A DNA stretch of 9,765 nucleotides, taken from assembly GCA_028711795.1 (NCBI GenBank), contig JAQTRN010000019.1, positions 1 to 9,765 on the forward strand. The letters run 5' to 3'. The first letter of the stretch is position 1. Every line of letters starts with the position of its first letter. Origin of the DNA: Dehalococcoidales bacterium (GTDB lineage: Bacteria > Chloroflexota > Dehalococcoidia > Dehalococcoidales > JAQTRN01). The translations under genes were made by a program, and so were the position numbers. Positions 1 through 6,860 of this stretch are shown one piece after another. Under the pieces are notes generated by a model, which saw nothing but the letters and a program-made list of their open reading frames with translations, made no database searches and was not told the origin of the DNA.

Positions 1-117
1 GAAGGAAAGCTCGAAAGTTCTGCCTATTGTCACCCCAACTCCAGTTTGAGCGCTCTTTGGTAGCTCAGTGTACCTCACACCGGAGCTGGGAGCAGACTCT
101 GGATGGCCTTATTTGCT

Positions 118-492
118 TTAGCTGGCCGGCTTCAAGAACTGGTCAATCGTATCCCGTAAGTCCTGGAGGCTGAACGGCTTGCTGATATAGCCTTCGGCGC
201 CTATCTCCCGGGCGAGCTTTTTATTAAGATCATAGCCGATACCACTGAGCATGACTATGGGAATCTTGTTAGTTGTCTGGTCAGTCTTGATGATAGAGCA
301 CGCTGTGTACCCATCTGTCTTGGGCATCATGATATCCATCAGGATAAGGTCCGGGTTCTGACCCTGCGCCATCCGTATGGCTTCATCTCCGTTGTTAGCT
401 TCAAGAATGGTGTATTCGCTATCCAGCAGGTCACGCAGCAGGCTCCGGATATTCGTCTCGTCATCAGCTATCAGTATCTTCTTTTTATCCAT
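118..492 (-). CDS. Single-domain response regulator (CheY-like receiver)
   Basis: This 124-residue protein is a lone receiver domain that accepts a phosphoryl group from a histidine kinase in the cytoplasm. The acidic pocket is Asp10/Asp11, the phospho-acceptor is Asp53 in 'LILMDIMMPKTDG', the switch Ser is Ser83 ('VMLSG') and the conserved Lys is Lys105 ('SKPF'). The chain ends right after the last receiver helix, so there is no DNA-binding, enzymatic or other output domain. The ATG is preceded by GGAGGT with a 6-base gap, which supports this start. It is the last gene of a minus-strand unit: 24 bases separate it from the receiver gene upstream, which itself follows the PAS kinase. It probably works by protein-protein contact or as a phosphate sink or relay. 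Family assignment is very secure; the target is unknown. Confidence 0.93.
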   Translation of the reverse strand: MDKKKILIADDETNIRSLLRDLLDSEYTILEANNGDEAIRMAQGQNPDLILMDIMMPKTDGYTACSIIKTDQTTNKIPIVMLSGIGYDLNKKLAREIGAEGYISKPFSLQDLRDTIDQFLKPAS

Positions 493-516
493 CTAATTAC
501 CTCCGTTTTCGTCCGG

Positions 517-948
517 TCACTCGCCGGTAATAGCGGTATCCAGTGGTTTGCCGACTTTTTGCTTCATCCTGTCTAGAGTCTCTTTAATCTTGGTCCTTAA
601 TTCATCTGGTGTGAAAGGTTTGGGCAGATACGGCCTCTGGGTAAGCTCGAGAAAGCGCTCAGTGTACACATCAATATCCCCGGTAGTGAATATGGTGCCG
701 TTAATAAGTCGCGGGTGTTTTTCAATAATGAACTGGTAGAGTTCCTTGCCGTTCATTACTGGCGTCCGGATGTCGATCAGGCACAGGTCATACTCTTTCT
801 GGTCCAGCATTTCTTGGGCCACCCGCCCGTTGACAGCGAGGTCGACTTCGAAACCATCCTTAGTGAGTAGCCGGTAACAGACCTCGGCGATGGCCGGTTC
901 GTCTTCCACTACCAGGAATCTCTTCCAGTGAGCGATACGTTCTTCCAT
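517..948 (-). CDS. Single-domain response regulator, second receiver of the kinase operon
   Basis: This 143-residue protein is a receiver domain with short extensions at both ends. Acidic pocket residues are Glu15/Asp16 in 'FLVVEDEP'. The predicted phosphorylated residue is Asp59 ('LCLIDIRTPVMNG'), the switch Thr is Thr88 or Thr89 ('IFTTGD'), and Lys110 is in 'LPKPF'. The style, with its 'TTGD' strand and 'LPKPF' end, resembles receivers attached to hybrid kinases, so it may be a detached hybrid-kinase receiver (inference). Residues about 127-143 form a charged tail without a recognisable domain. A purine-rich GAGGGG lies 6 bases before the ATG. The gene starts 19 bases after the kinase stop codon, indicating co-transcription and probably translational coupling. 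All phosphotransfer residues are present, so it should be active. Its output is not evident. Confidence 0.92.
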   Translation of the reverse strand: MEERIAHWKRFLVVEDEPAIAEVCYRLLTKDGFEVDLAVNGRVAQEMLDQKEYDLCLIDIRTPVMNGKELYQFIIEKHPRLINGTIFTTGDIDVYTERFLELTQRPYLPKPFTPDELRTKIKETLDRMKQKVGKPLDTAITGE

Positions 949-967
949 TTGGCACCCCTCCCCTCAT

Positions 968-3900
968 TTAAATTATTGGCAGTTCGACGGTGAAAGTGGC
1001 TCCTTTACCGGGTTCACTTTCGGCATATATCCGGCCATTATGTTCGGTGATTATCCCGTGGCAGATACTCAAACCCAAACCGGTGCCCTTGCCCACTTCC
1101 TTGGTCGTGAAGAAGGGGTCAAACAGGTGCCCCAGGATCTCTCTGGGAATACCCGGGCCATCATCTTTGAAAGCGATTTTGATGTTATCTCCGGATCTTA
1201 TAGTGGTTATGACCATGGTACCGCCATGGTGAGCTTCGTTCATGAAGTACTCGGCGTTGATGATGATATTGAGGAAGACCTGCTGCATCTGAAAGTAATC
1301 AATCGTGATTTCGGGCAGGTCGGGTGCCAAGTCCTTAATTACCTGGATATTGTTTACCTTCTGCTCGTAACTGCGTAACTCAAGTACTTTGTTAATGACG
1401 CTGTTGAGATCGACCATCTGCTTTGTCGTCGGGTGTTTCCGGGCGAAGGTGAGCAGGTTTTTGACCACGCGGACGGCGCGCTGGGCTTCACTGGACACTA
1501 TCTCCAGGTCTTTTCTGACGTCGCTGCCGAGGTCACGGTTCAGGAGTAGCTGGGAGAAGCCGATGACACTGGTCAGTGGGTTGTTTATTTCATGGGCGAT
1601 GCCGGCGGCCAGTTCCCCGATTGAGGCTAACCGGTCGGTGACGATCAACTGTTCCTGCATCCTTTTGCGCTCGGTGATGTCCCTGATGACGGCGACCAGA
1701 CCGGTAGCGTTACCGTAGCTGTCCTTGAAGACGGCAGTGCTGAGATCGGCCGTGAATTCGCCACTTTTTCCGGTTAGCAGGGTGTATTCGCTGGCGGTTG
1801 TCTTTCCGTTTTCCAGCGTGTTTTTAGTGTTCTCCATAACTTTGGTCCGGTCGTTGGGGGCTACCAGGTCCGTGATATTCAGGCCGATCATTTCTTCTCT
1901 GGTATATCCGTGCAGGTGGACCAGAGACTCATTAACACCTGTGATCTTACCATTCAGGTCGGTCACTAGTATGCCATCGGTTACGGAATCAAACATCAGC
2001 CGCATGGTCTCTATTGTTTGTCGTAGTGCTTCCTCCGTCCGTTTTCGGTCGGTGATGTCGCGGATGATGGCCATGTCAGCCGGTTTTCCTTCGTATTCGA
2101 TCACACTGGCATTAATTTCAACCGGTATGCTGGCCCCCTTTAGGGTGAGGATTTCTATTTCGTATCGATTTGGAGTCTCATGGCCGGCCAGCCTTTGTCG
2201 GTAGCGGTCAATGACCAGTTGTTTGTATTTCGGAGCGACAAAATCAATAAATGCCCGGCCGATTGTTGACTGTGCCGTAAATCCGGTGGTTTCCATTATT
2301 TGGGAATTAGCGAACTTCACCACACCGTCTTGAAGGATAATAATGCCGTCGTTCCCCTGCTCGACGAGGGTGACGTATTTCGTCTCTGATTGACGCAGTT
2401 GCTTTTCTATTTGCCGGTGCCCCGTGATGTCACGGGCGGTTACCAGGATCTCAGCGGGTTTCCCGTCAGGACTGCGCAGGAAGCCGCACTTGATCTCGAC
2501 CGGGACCGTAGAGCCATCTTTACGGACTAGCTCAATCTCCATAGCTCGCGAGCGGGACGGATTCTCCGAGCTCCTGGTTTCTGCGGACATCTCCTCGTAA
2601 AAAGCCTCCATGGCCCGGTCAAAAGAGGCGGGGGTAAAGACCTCCACCATCTTCTTGGCCAGGGCTTCCTCAACGGTATAACCCAGCAGAGAGGTAACGG
2701 AGGGCGTGATAAAGGTCAGATGCATATCCAGGTCTACAGTCCAGATGACATCCTTGGTATTCTCGGCTAGCAGACGGTAGTGCCTCTCACTCTGGCGTAA
2801 CGCCTCTTCGGCCTGTTTCCGTTCGGTAATATCGGTGACAGCGGCATTGAACCCGATGGTCTCGCCCTCTTCTTTGATGGGTGTCAGGCTGGCATAAAGG
2901 TAGATGATCTGCCCCTTCTTGTGAACGGCTCTCAACTCTAAATGATGTTTGTTCCCGGAGCCGTACAGAGCCTCCTGGAGCAGTGGTTTGATGCGCTCCT
3001 TATCCTTGGGATACAAAAAGCTGGTGAATTGTTTACCCCGAATTTCCCGTCCGGTATAGCCGGTGATCTGGGCCATTGCCTTGTTGACAAAGGTTATCTT
3101 TCCCTTCCGGTCTATGGTGGCGACTCCGGCATGGGCATCTTCAACCAGGCTACGGTACTTCTCTTCGGATTGTCGCAGTGCCTCTATGGTCTGCCACCGT
3201 TTGGTGATGTCGGTAACTACCGATAGCAAGCATGGTTGGCCATTGATCTCGATACGCTCGGCGGAGAGCAGGCCGAGAAATACCTCCCCCGATTTTTTAC
3301 GATACCGGACCTCCTGGTTCTTGACCCGTCCCTGTTCCAGTACCATGTTTTGTATCCGGGTACGGTCGGCCGAATCAGTCCAAACGCCTAGCTCTAAGCT
3401 GGTACGCCCGATTACTTTGGCCCGGTGGTGGCCGGTGATACGGGTGAATCCCCGGTTTATATCCAGGTAGCGCCCTTCCGGTATGGTGGTGATACTCATG
3501 GCATCAGGACTGGAATGGAAGGCCTTGGCGAACTTCTCCTCCGATTGCCGCAGTTGTTCTTCGGCTTGCTTACGTTCAGTGATATCATGGAAGATGCCTA
3601 CCAGGTATTCTTTCCCGGAGAGTATGATGGGAAATGAATTAACATCGGCGAAGAAGACACTGCCATCCTTTCTTTTTACCGGGATGTCGTGCGCCATGGT
3701 GCTCCCTTTTTTGGCTGGCTTCTGGAAAAGGGCCGTGACGTAAGGCAGGTCTGTCTCTGGATGGATATCCATGACCCAGAGGTTCTCTAATTCCTCCGAG
3801 CTATAACCCAGCATCCGGCTGATGGTCTCGTTAGCGGCATAGAATTTCGCAGTTTCCGTATCGGCAATGATGATTCCATCAGCGGCATTATTGAACACCG

Positions 3901-4042
3901 CCCGGAACCGCTGTTCCGATTCCATTAGCTCGACCTCTGTCTGCTTGCGCCTGGCTTCGGACGTTTCCAGTTCGGCTACTCGCCAGCGCAGAGTTTGCAG
4001 TTCCTGGATAAGCTGGTCTCTAGATTTAGTTATGGTTCCCAT
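968..4042 (-). CDS. Soluble histidine kinase with six PAS domains
   Basis: This 1024-residue sensor kinase autophosphorylates on His and should pass the phosphate to the two receivers encoded downstream. Residues about 7-45 form a charged, probably coiled-coil start. Six PAS/PAC modules follow, at about 46-157, 168-282, 293-408, 419-542, 552-666 and 677-792. Each ends in a 'DIT' linker (Asp153, 278, 404, 538, 662, 788) spaced 124-134 residues apart. The HisKA H-box is 'GELAAGIAHEINNPL' with His817. In the HATPase domain the N-box has Asn925/Asn929, G1 is 'DDGPGIP' (960-966), the F-box is 'LFDPFFTTK' (973-981) and G2 is 'GKGTGLGLS' (984-992). All catalytic boxes are intact. No transmembrane segment or signal peptide is seen, so it should sense cytoplasmic cues. 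No cofactor-binding residue of a heme or flavin PAS could be assigned. AAAGGA lies 8 bases before the ATG. There is no receiver domain of its own. Confidence 0.95.
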   Translation of the reverse strand: MGTITKSRDQLIQELQTLRWRVAELETSEARRKQTEVELMESEQRFRAVFNNAADGIIIADTETAKFYAANETISRMLGYSSEELENLWVMDIHPETDLPYVTALFQKPAKKGSTMAHDIPVKRKDGSVFFADVNSFPIILSGKEYLVGIFHDITERKQAEEQLRQSEEKFAKAFHSSPDAMSITTIPEGRYLDINRGFTRITGHHRAKVIGRTSLELGVWTDSADRTRIQNMVLEQGRVKNQEVRYRKKSGEVFLGLLSAERIEINGQPCLLSVVTDITKRWQTIEALRQSEEKYRSLVEDAHAGVATIDRKGKITFVNKAMAQITGYTGREIRGKQFTSFLYPKDKERIKPLLQEALYGSGNKHHLELRAVHKKGQIIYLYASLTPIKEEGETIGFNAAVTDITERKQAEEALRQSERHYRLLAENTKDVIWTVDLDMHLTFITPSVTSLLGYTVEEALAKKMVEVFTPASFDRAMEAFYEEMSAETRSSENPSRSRAMEIELVRKDGSTVPVEIKCGFLRSPDGKPAEILVTARDITGHRQIEKQLRQSETKYVTLVEQGNDGIIILQDGVVKFANSQIMETTGFTAQSTIGRAFIDFVAPKYKQLVIDRYRQRLAGHETPNRYEIEILTLKGASIPVEINASVIEYEGKPADMAIIRDITDRKRTEEALRQTIETMRLMFDSVTDGILVTDLNGKITGVNESLVHLHGYTREEMIGLNITDLVAPNDRTKVMENTKNTLENGKTTASEYTLLTGKSGEFTADLSTAVFKDSYGNATGLVAVIRDITERKRMQEQLIVTDRLASIGELAAGIAHEINNPLTSVIGFSQLLLNRDLGSDVRKDLEIVSSEAQRAVRVVKNLLTFARKHPTTKQMVDLNSVINKVLELRSYEQKVNNIQVIKDLAPDLPEITIDYFQMQQVFLNIIINAEYFMNEAHHGGTMVITTIRSGDNIKIAFKDDGPGIPREILGHLFDPFFTTKEVGKGTGLGLSICHGIITEHNGRIYAESEPGKGATFTVELPII

Positions 4043-4071
4043 AAAACTGTTCCTTTGTGACTGGTGGCAAT

Positions 4072-4099
4072 ATTATGGTCTAAAAGAGACTTTTGTCAA
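4072..4099 (-). promoter_or_regulatory. Sigma70-type promoter of the kinase/receiver operon
   Basis: Reading the minus strand, a perfect TTGACA (-35, plus-strand 4094-4099) is followed after 16 bases by CATAAT (-10, 4072-4077). An overlapping TAATAT at an 18-base spacer is an alternative -10. Transcription would begin near 4064, giving a leader of about 22 bases that includes the AAAGGA ribosome site before the kinase ATG. This suggests the kinase and its two receivers can be transcribed independently of the HTH gene upstream. Based on motif match only. Confidence 0.65.
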
Positions 4100-4139
4100 T
4101 AACTGTCCATTAAGGTAGCGTCTTAAATGATGGATGCTC

Positions 4140-4349
4140 TCAGCCAGCTCTGGTAACCCGGTGTGCCTCTGTCTTTAGCTTGTTTATCTCATCTTCAGTG
4201 AACAGCCGCCATCCCCGCCGGTCCCGGTATTCAGCTTCGTTAAATATACCTTCGGCCAGCCAGCGGAAAAGGGTAGTCCGGCTGATACCGACCATCTGAC
4301 AGACTTCGGCTGTTCGGTAATATGTCTGACCGTTTACTATTATGGGCAT
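4140..4349 (-). CDS. Small MerR/excisionase-type helix-turn-helix protein
   Basis: This 69-residue protein consists almost entirely of a winged helix-turn-helix of the MerR/excisionase class. Residues 12-31 form the HTH ('TAEVCQMVGISRTTLFRW', recognition helix about 23-31). Residues 41-57 match the wing and the 'R.F..DEI..L' ending ('GWRLFTEDEINKLK'). It lacks the long dimerisation helix and effector domain of full MerR regulators, so it is not a classical metal or drug sensor. GGAGGT lies 8 bases before the ATG. The neighbouring kinase gene begins 97 bases downstream on the same strand and has its own promoter, so co-transcription is possible but not required. It could be a local transcription regulator or, less likely, a leftover excisionase-like factor; no integrase or attachment site is seen. 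Its target is unknown. Confidence 0.85.
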   Translation of the reverse strand: MPIIVNGQTYYRTAEVCQMVGISRTTLFRWLAEGIFNEAEYRDRRGWRLFTEDEINKLKTEAHRVTRAG

Positions 4350-4410
4350 ATCACGACACCTCCGATACTAGTCAGATATACCCTATTATTTCCACGGCTC
4401 TTCGTAAATC

Positions 4411-4491
4411 CTTCTTTAGTACTATTCGGGCATACGTAAGTCCTGGGTCATGCGTTTCCAAAAGAAATCCGTACGCTTGCGACTAAAGAAG
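4411..4491. repeat. 10-bp inverted repeat with a 61-base spacer
   Basis: CTTCTTTAGT (4411-4420) is repeated exactly in inverted form as ACTAAAGAAG (4482-4491), separated by 61 bases. The arms flank the start of the coding-like segment and lie 61-142 bases upstream of the HTH gene. It could be two binding sites of a dimeric regulator, relic ends of a small element, or chance. No target-site duplication is seen outside the arms. Confidence 0.4.
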
Positions 4492-4649
4492 CAGTGCATA
4501 TACGGGCGGAGTATAATTTGGCAATTATCGGGACTGATTCCAGAGTCTACAAAAAGGAATACTACCGTGAGTTATGGGTACTGGATGGGATCAGGGTGGA
4601 TCAGATGTTGAACAGGAAAGTGATGACATCGCCGTTTTTAACGGTGTAG
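4440..4649 (+). other. Coding-like segment without a clear start; possible gene remnant
   Basis: On the plus strand the frame beginning at 4440 stays open for 69 codons, from just after a TAA at 4437 to a TAG at 4647-4649. The stretch 4450-4600 looks coding: first codon positions are rich in G and A and second positions poor in G. The translation has ordinary protein composition, for example 'EYNLAIIGTDSR' and 'YYRELWVLDGI'. No ATG occurs before 4605. A GTG at 4494 has no good ribosome site and would give only 51 residues. The segment ends inside the 3' end of the opposite-strand YchF-like gene, overlapping it by 49 bases. It may be the truncated end of a lost gene, a small gene with an unusual start, or a chance open frame. 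I do not recognise the family. Confidence 0.3.
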
Positions 4650-5689
4650 TCTTTGCCTTCCAGTCGCAAGAGGCCTTTCTTGCGGGCTTCAGCGATACTG
4701 CCGCATTTCATCAGGTCGCTGTGGCTGATTACTTCGGCCCGAATAAACCCTCTTTCCATGTCCGAGTGGATCTTACCGGCGGCTTTGAGGGCGGAAGTCC
4801 CATTGCGGATTGACCAGGCTTTGATCTCACCGGAGGCAATAGTAAAGAAGGAGATTAGACCCAGCAATTCAGACGATAATTCAATGATACGATCGGCCCG
4901 GGACTCTTTGATACCAAATTCGGCGCGGAATTCGGCTGCGGCCTCGGGCTCCAACTGGGCCAGTTCCATTTCCAGCTTGCTACAGAGGGTGATTACCCGG
5001 CAGTAAGGCCGGGCGTACTGCGAATTCAGTTCGGTTTCCCAGGATGTTGCCTGGCTTACCTGGTCTTCCCCGATGTTGATGACAATAAGGAGTGGCTTGG
5101 CGCTGAGGAACTGAAAGCTGGTGAGCGCCCTGACTTCAGCCGGGCTTAGCTTCATTTCACGAATGGGGATATCTTTCTCCAGATCGGTCTTAATCTTTGC
5201 CAGCATGTCCTTTTCCTGGAGTAGGCCCTGGCGTTCCAGTTGTTTGGCTCCCTTAAGTGATACCTCGATCTTTTCCAGTCTCCGGTCGATGATACCGATA
5301 TCTGAGAAAACCAGTTCCAGGGCCATGGTGGCGATATCCCGCTTGATGTCAAGACTGCCGGCGACATGCGGAATGCTGGGGTCGGCGAAGGCGCGGACAA
5401 CGTTAATCAGGGCATCGGCGTTGCTGAGTTGGGCCAGGTATTGGCCACTGATACCTTTCTCCGCTACCGGACCCTTCGCCGCGGCGCTGATATCGTGGTA
5501 CCTGACCTCAGCCGGGACTACTTTCCGGGGGTGGAGTATAGCCGCCAGTGTCTGGAGCCGTGGTTCCGGGACCTGGGCAATGCCGACATTTGAGGCTAAG
5601 TCCCCGGTATCGGCTTTGCCCTTGGTCAGAGCCCGGAAAAGGGTTGTCCGGCCGCTCTGTTCCAGTCCAACTATGCCAATATCAATCAT
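4601..5689 (-). CDS. ychF: YchF/OLA1-family nucleotide-binding protein with C-terminal TGS domain
   Basis: This 362-residue protein matches the YchF family in length (E. coli YchF is about 363) and layout. An N-terminal P-loop nucleotide-binding domain holds a helical insertion at about 130-190, and a C-terminal TGS-like domain spans about 278-362 ('RGFIRAEVIS', 'RLEGKDYTVKNGDV'). YchF proteins bind ATP or GTP, associate with ribosomes and affect translation and stress responses. The G4-equivalent is the family's 'NxxE' (Asn205-Glu208), typical of YchF rather than NKxD. Two core motifs deviate. The P-loop is 'GLEQSGRTT' (8-16), with Arg14 in place of the catalytic Lys. G3 is 'DISA' (66-69), with Ala in place of Gly. 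Activity may therefore be reduced or altered. The ribosome site before the ATG is weak, but the start places 'GIVG' at residue 5 as expected for the family. It is transcribed divergently from holA. It could be a YchF paralogue rather than the true orthologue. Confidence 0.88.
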   Translation of the reverse strand: MIDIGIVGLEQSGRTTLFRALTKGKADTGDLASNVGIAQVPEPRLQTLAAILHPRKVVPAEVRYHDISAAAKGPVAEKGISGQYLAQLSNADALINVVRAFADPSIPHVAGSLDIKRDIATMALELVFSDIGIIDRRLEKIEVSLKGAKQLERQGLLQEKDMLAKIKTDLEKDIPIREMKLSPAEVRALTSFQFLSAKPLLIVINIGEDQVSQATSWETELNSQYARPYCRVITLCSKLEMELAQLEPEAAAEFRAEFGIKESRADRIIELSSELLGLISFFTIASGEIKAWSIRNGTSALKAAGKIHSDMERGFIRAEVISHSDLMKCGSIAEARKKGLLRLEGKDYTVKNGDVITFLFNI

Positions 5690-5725
5690 TCCGTACCGTC
5701 CCGTTGGTATCAGGGTTTGGTCCGT

Positions 5726-5735
5726 CGGCTAGCCG
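5726..5735. promoter_or_regulatory. 10-bp perfect palindrome in the ychF leader
   Basis: CGGCTAGCCG is self-complementary and lies between the predicted ychF transcription start (about 5753) and its ATG. It could be a small operator. Palindromes of this length are expected several times by chance in a window of this size, so support is weak. Confidence 0.2.
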
Positions 5736-5759
5736 CGATGCTTCCTCGCTCAGGCTTAT

Positions 5760-5787
5760 TTTATATCTATACTCCACCATTCTTCAA
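5760..5787 (-). promoter_or_regulatory. Probable promoter of the ychF-like gene
   Basis: On the minus strand TTGAAG (-35, 5782-5787) is followed after 16 bases by TATAAA (-10, 5760-5765). Transcription would start near 5753, leaving a leader of about 63 bases. Match to the sigma70 consensus is 4/6 and 5/6. Confidence 0.45.
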
Positions 5788-5820
5788 TAGAGGTAAATCC
5801 GGATAATAACGCGGACTTCG

Positions 5821-5850
5821 TTAGCGGTGGCCGTGGCTCTATGTTACAAT
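5821..5850 (+). promoter_or_regulatory. Probable extended -10 promoter of holA
   Basis: TACAAT (5845-5850) matches the -10 consensus at 5 of 6 positions and carries a TGn extension (TGT at 5842-5844). The -35, TTAGCG at 5821-5826, is poor with an 18-base spacer, as is often tolerated at extended -10 promoters. Transcription would start near 5857, very close to the coding start. This favours the downstream GTG at 5874 over the one at 5868. Confidence 0.45.
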
Positions 5851-5867
5851 AAGGCGTCTTTGGTGAG

Positions 5868-6860
5868 GTGGCTGTGCTCTATATTCTATTCGGCGCTGAT
5901 GATTATTCTCTGAATAAATCACTCGAAGCGTTAAAGAAAGAGACCGGTGATACGGCTCTCCTATCTACCAATACCAGTCGGCTCGACGGGCGGCAGGTGA
6001 CGCTGGATCAGTTACGGGCCGTTTGCGAGACACTGCCTTTTCTGTCGCCGAAGCGTCTGGTTATTGTGACTGGACTACTTGAGCGTTTCGATGCCGCTAG
6101 TAAGACACGATCTGACGATTGGAAGCCGCTGGCGGCGTGTATCCACCGGGTGCCGGGCAGCACGGTACTGGTACTGGTGGACAGCAAGGTGTCCAGGCAG
6201 AACCCGTTGTTGAAAGAGCTTTCCACTCAAGCGGTAGTGAAGTCCTTCCCGGCACTGAGATACTCTGAGCTGCGGCAATGGGTGGGCAAATACACACGGG
6301 AACAGGGCAGTACCATGTCTCCGCAGGCGGTGGACTTGCTGTCGCATCTGGTCGGTGGCAATCTGTGGGTTATGGCCAGCGAGATTGATAAACTGGTGCT
6401 GTTTGCTCCGGGCCGCCGCATCGAAGAGAAAGACGTTAAGGCGGTGGTGAGCGATAGCCAGCAGACCAGCGTCTTTGCGATGATTGACGCGCTTCTCGAG
6501 TTTAAAGCTGGGCTGGCCGGGGAACTGATGCACCAGTTGCTGCGAGATGGGGCCAGTCCGGCCTATCTGCTGGTTATGCTGGCCCGTCAGGCCCGGATGA
6601 TAGTCCGGGTGAGAGAATTGAGGAACCAGGGGCGACCGGAGGCTGAGATTCGGAGCAAATTTGGTTTAGCCTCGGATTTTGTCTGGCAGAAGACCGTAGA
6701 ACAGGTGGGCAGGTACCCCCTGGAGCGAATAAAAGAGTTCTATCGCCGGCTGCTGGCCACTGACCTGGCAATTAAAACTGGTAAGTATAAAGACGATCTG
6801 GCACTGGATATACTGGTTGCCGAGCTGTACCGGCGGCCAGATGTCTCTATTTCAAAGTGA
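5868..6860 (+). CDS. holA: DNA polymerase III delta subunit
   Basis: This protein of about 330 residues is the clamp-loader delta subunit, which opens the beta sliding clamp during replication. Family landmarks appear in order. The N-terminus is 'LYILFGADDYSLNKSLE' (4-20), followed by 'LPFLSPKRLVIV' (56-67), the 'GGNLWVMASEIDKL' segment (163-176) and 'VFAMIDALLEF' (202-212). The C-terminal collar helix is 'DLAIKTGKYKDDLALDILVAEL' in two parts (299-308 and 309-320). As usual for delta, no functional P-loop is present. The first possible start is GTG 5868. A GTG at 5874 gives a protein beginning 'MLYILFGADDY', closer to the family norm, with GGTGA 7 bases upstream, and is preferred. It is divergent from the ychF-like gene. 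Its stop codon overlaps the end of otsB by 9 bases tail to tail, leaving no room for a terminator between them. Confidence 0.93.
   Translation: MAVLYILFGADDYSLNKSLEALKKETGDTALLSTNTSRLDGRQVTLDQLRAVCETLPFLSPKRLVIVTGLLERFDAASKTRSDDWKPLAACIHRVPGSTVLVLVDSKVSRQNPLLKELSTQAVVKSFPALRYSELRQWVGKYTREQGSTMSPQAVDLLSHLVGGNLWVMASEIDKLVLFAPGRRIEEKDVKAVVSDSQQTSVFAMIDALLEFKAGLAGELMHQLLRDGASPAYLLVMLARQARMIVRVRELRNQGRPEAEIRSKFGLASDFVWQKTVEQVGRYPLERIKEFYRRLLATDLAIKTGKYKDDLALDILVAELYRRPDVSISK

Noticed and set aside
58..110. tRNA-like D-arm string (TGGTAGCTCAGTG)
   Set aside because: No T-arm, anticodon stem or acceptor stem can be paired around it at tRNA spacing.
1..117. Terminator for the kinase/receiver operon
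   Set aside because: No stable hairpin followed by a U-tract on the minus strand; only an 8-bp palindrome at 48-55 without a T-run.
1040..3743. Several open frames of 70-160 codons on the plus strand opposite the kinase
   Set aside because: They are shadows of the repeated PAS/HATPase coding sequence; none shows domain motifs or a credible ribosome site.
4450..4611. 53-codon ATG frame (plus strand) overlapping the coding-like segment in another frame
   Set aside because: Its translation is Lys/Arg- and Trp-rich without protein-like pattern, it has no ribosome site, and the codon-position bias favours the other frame.
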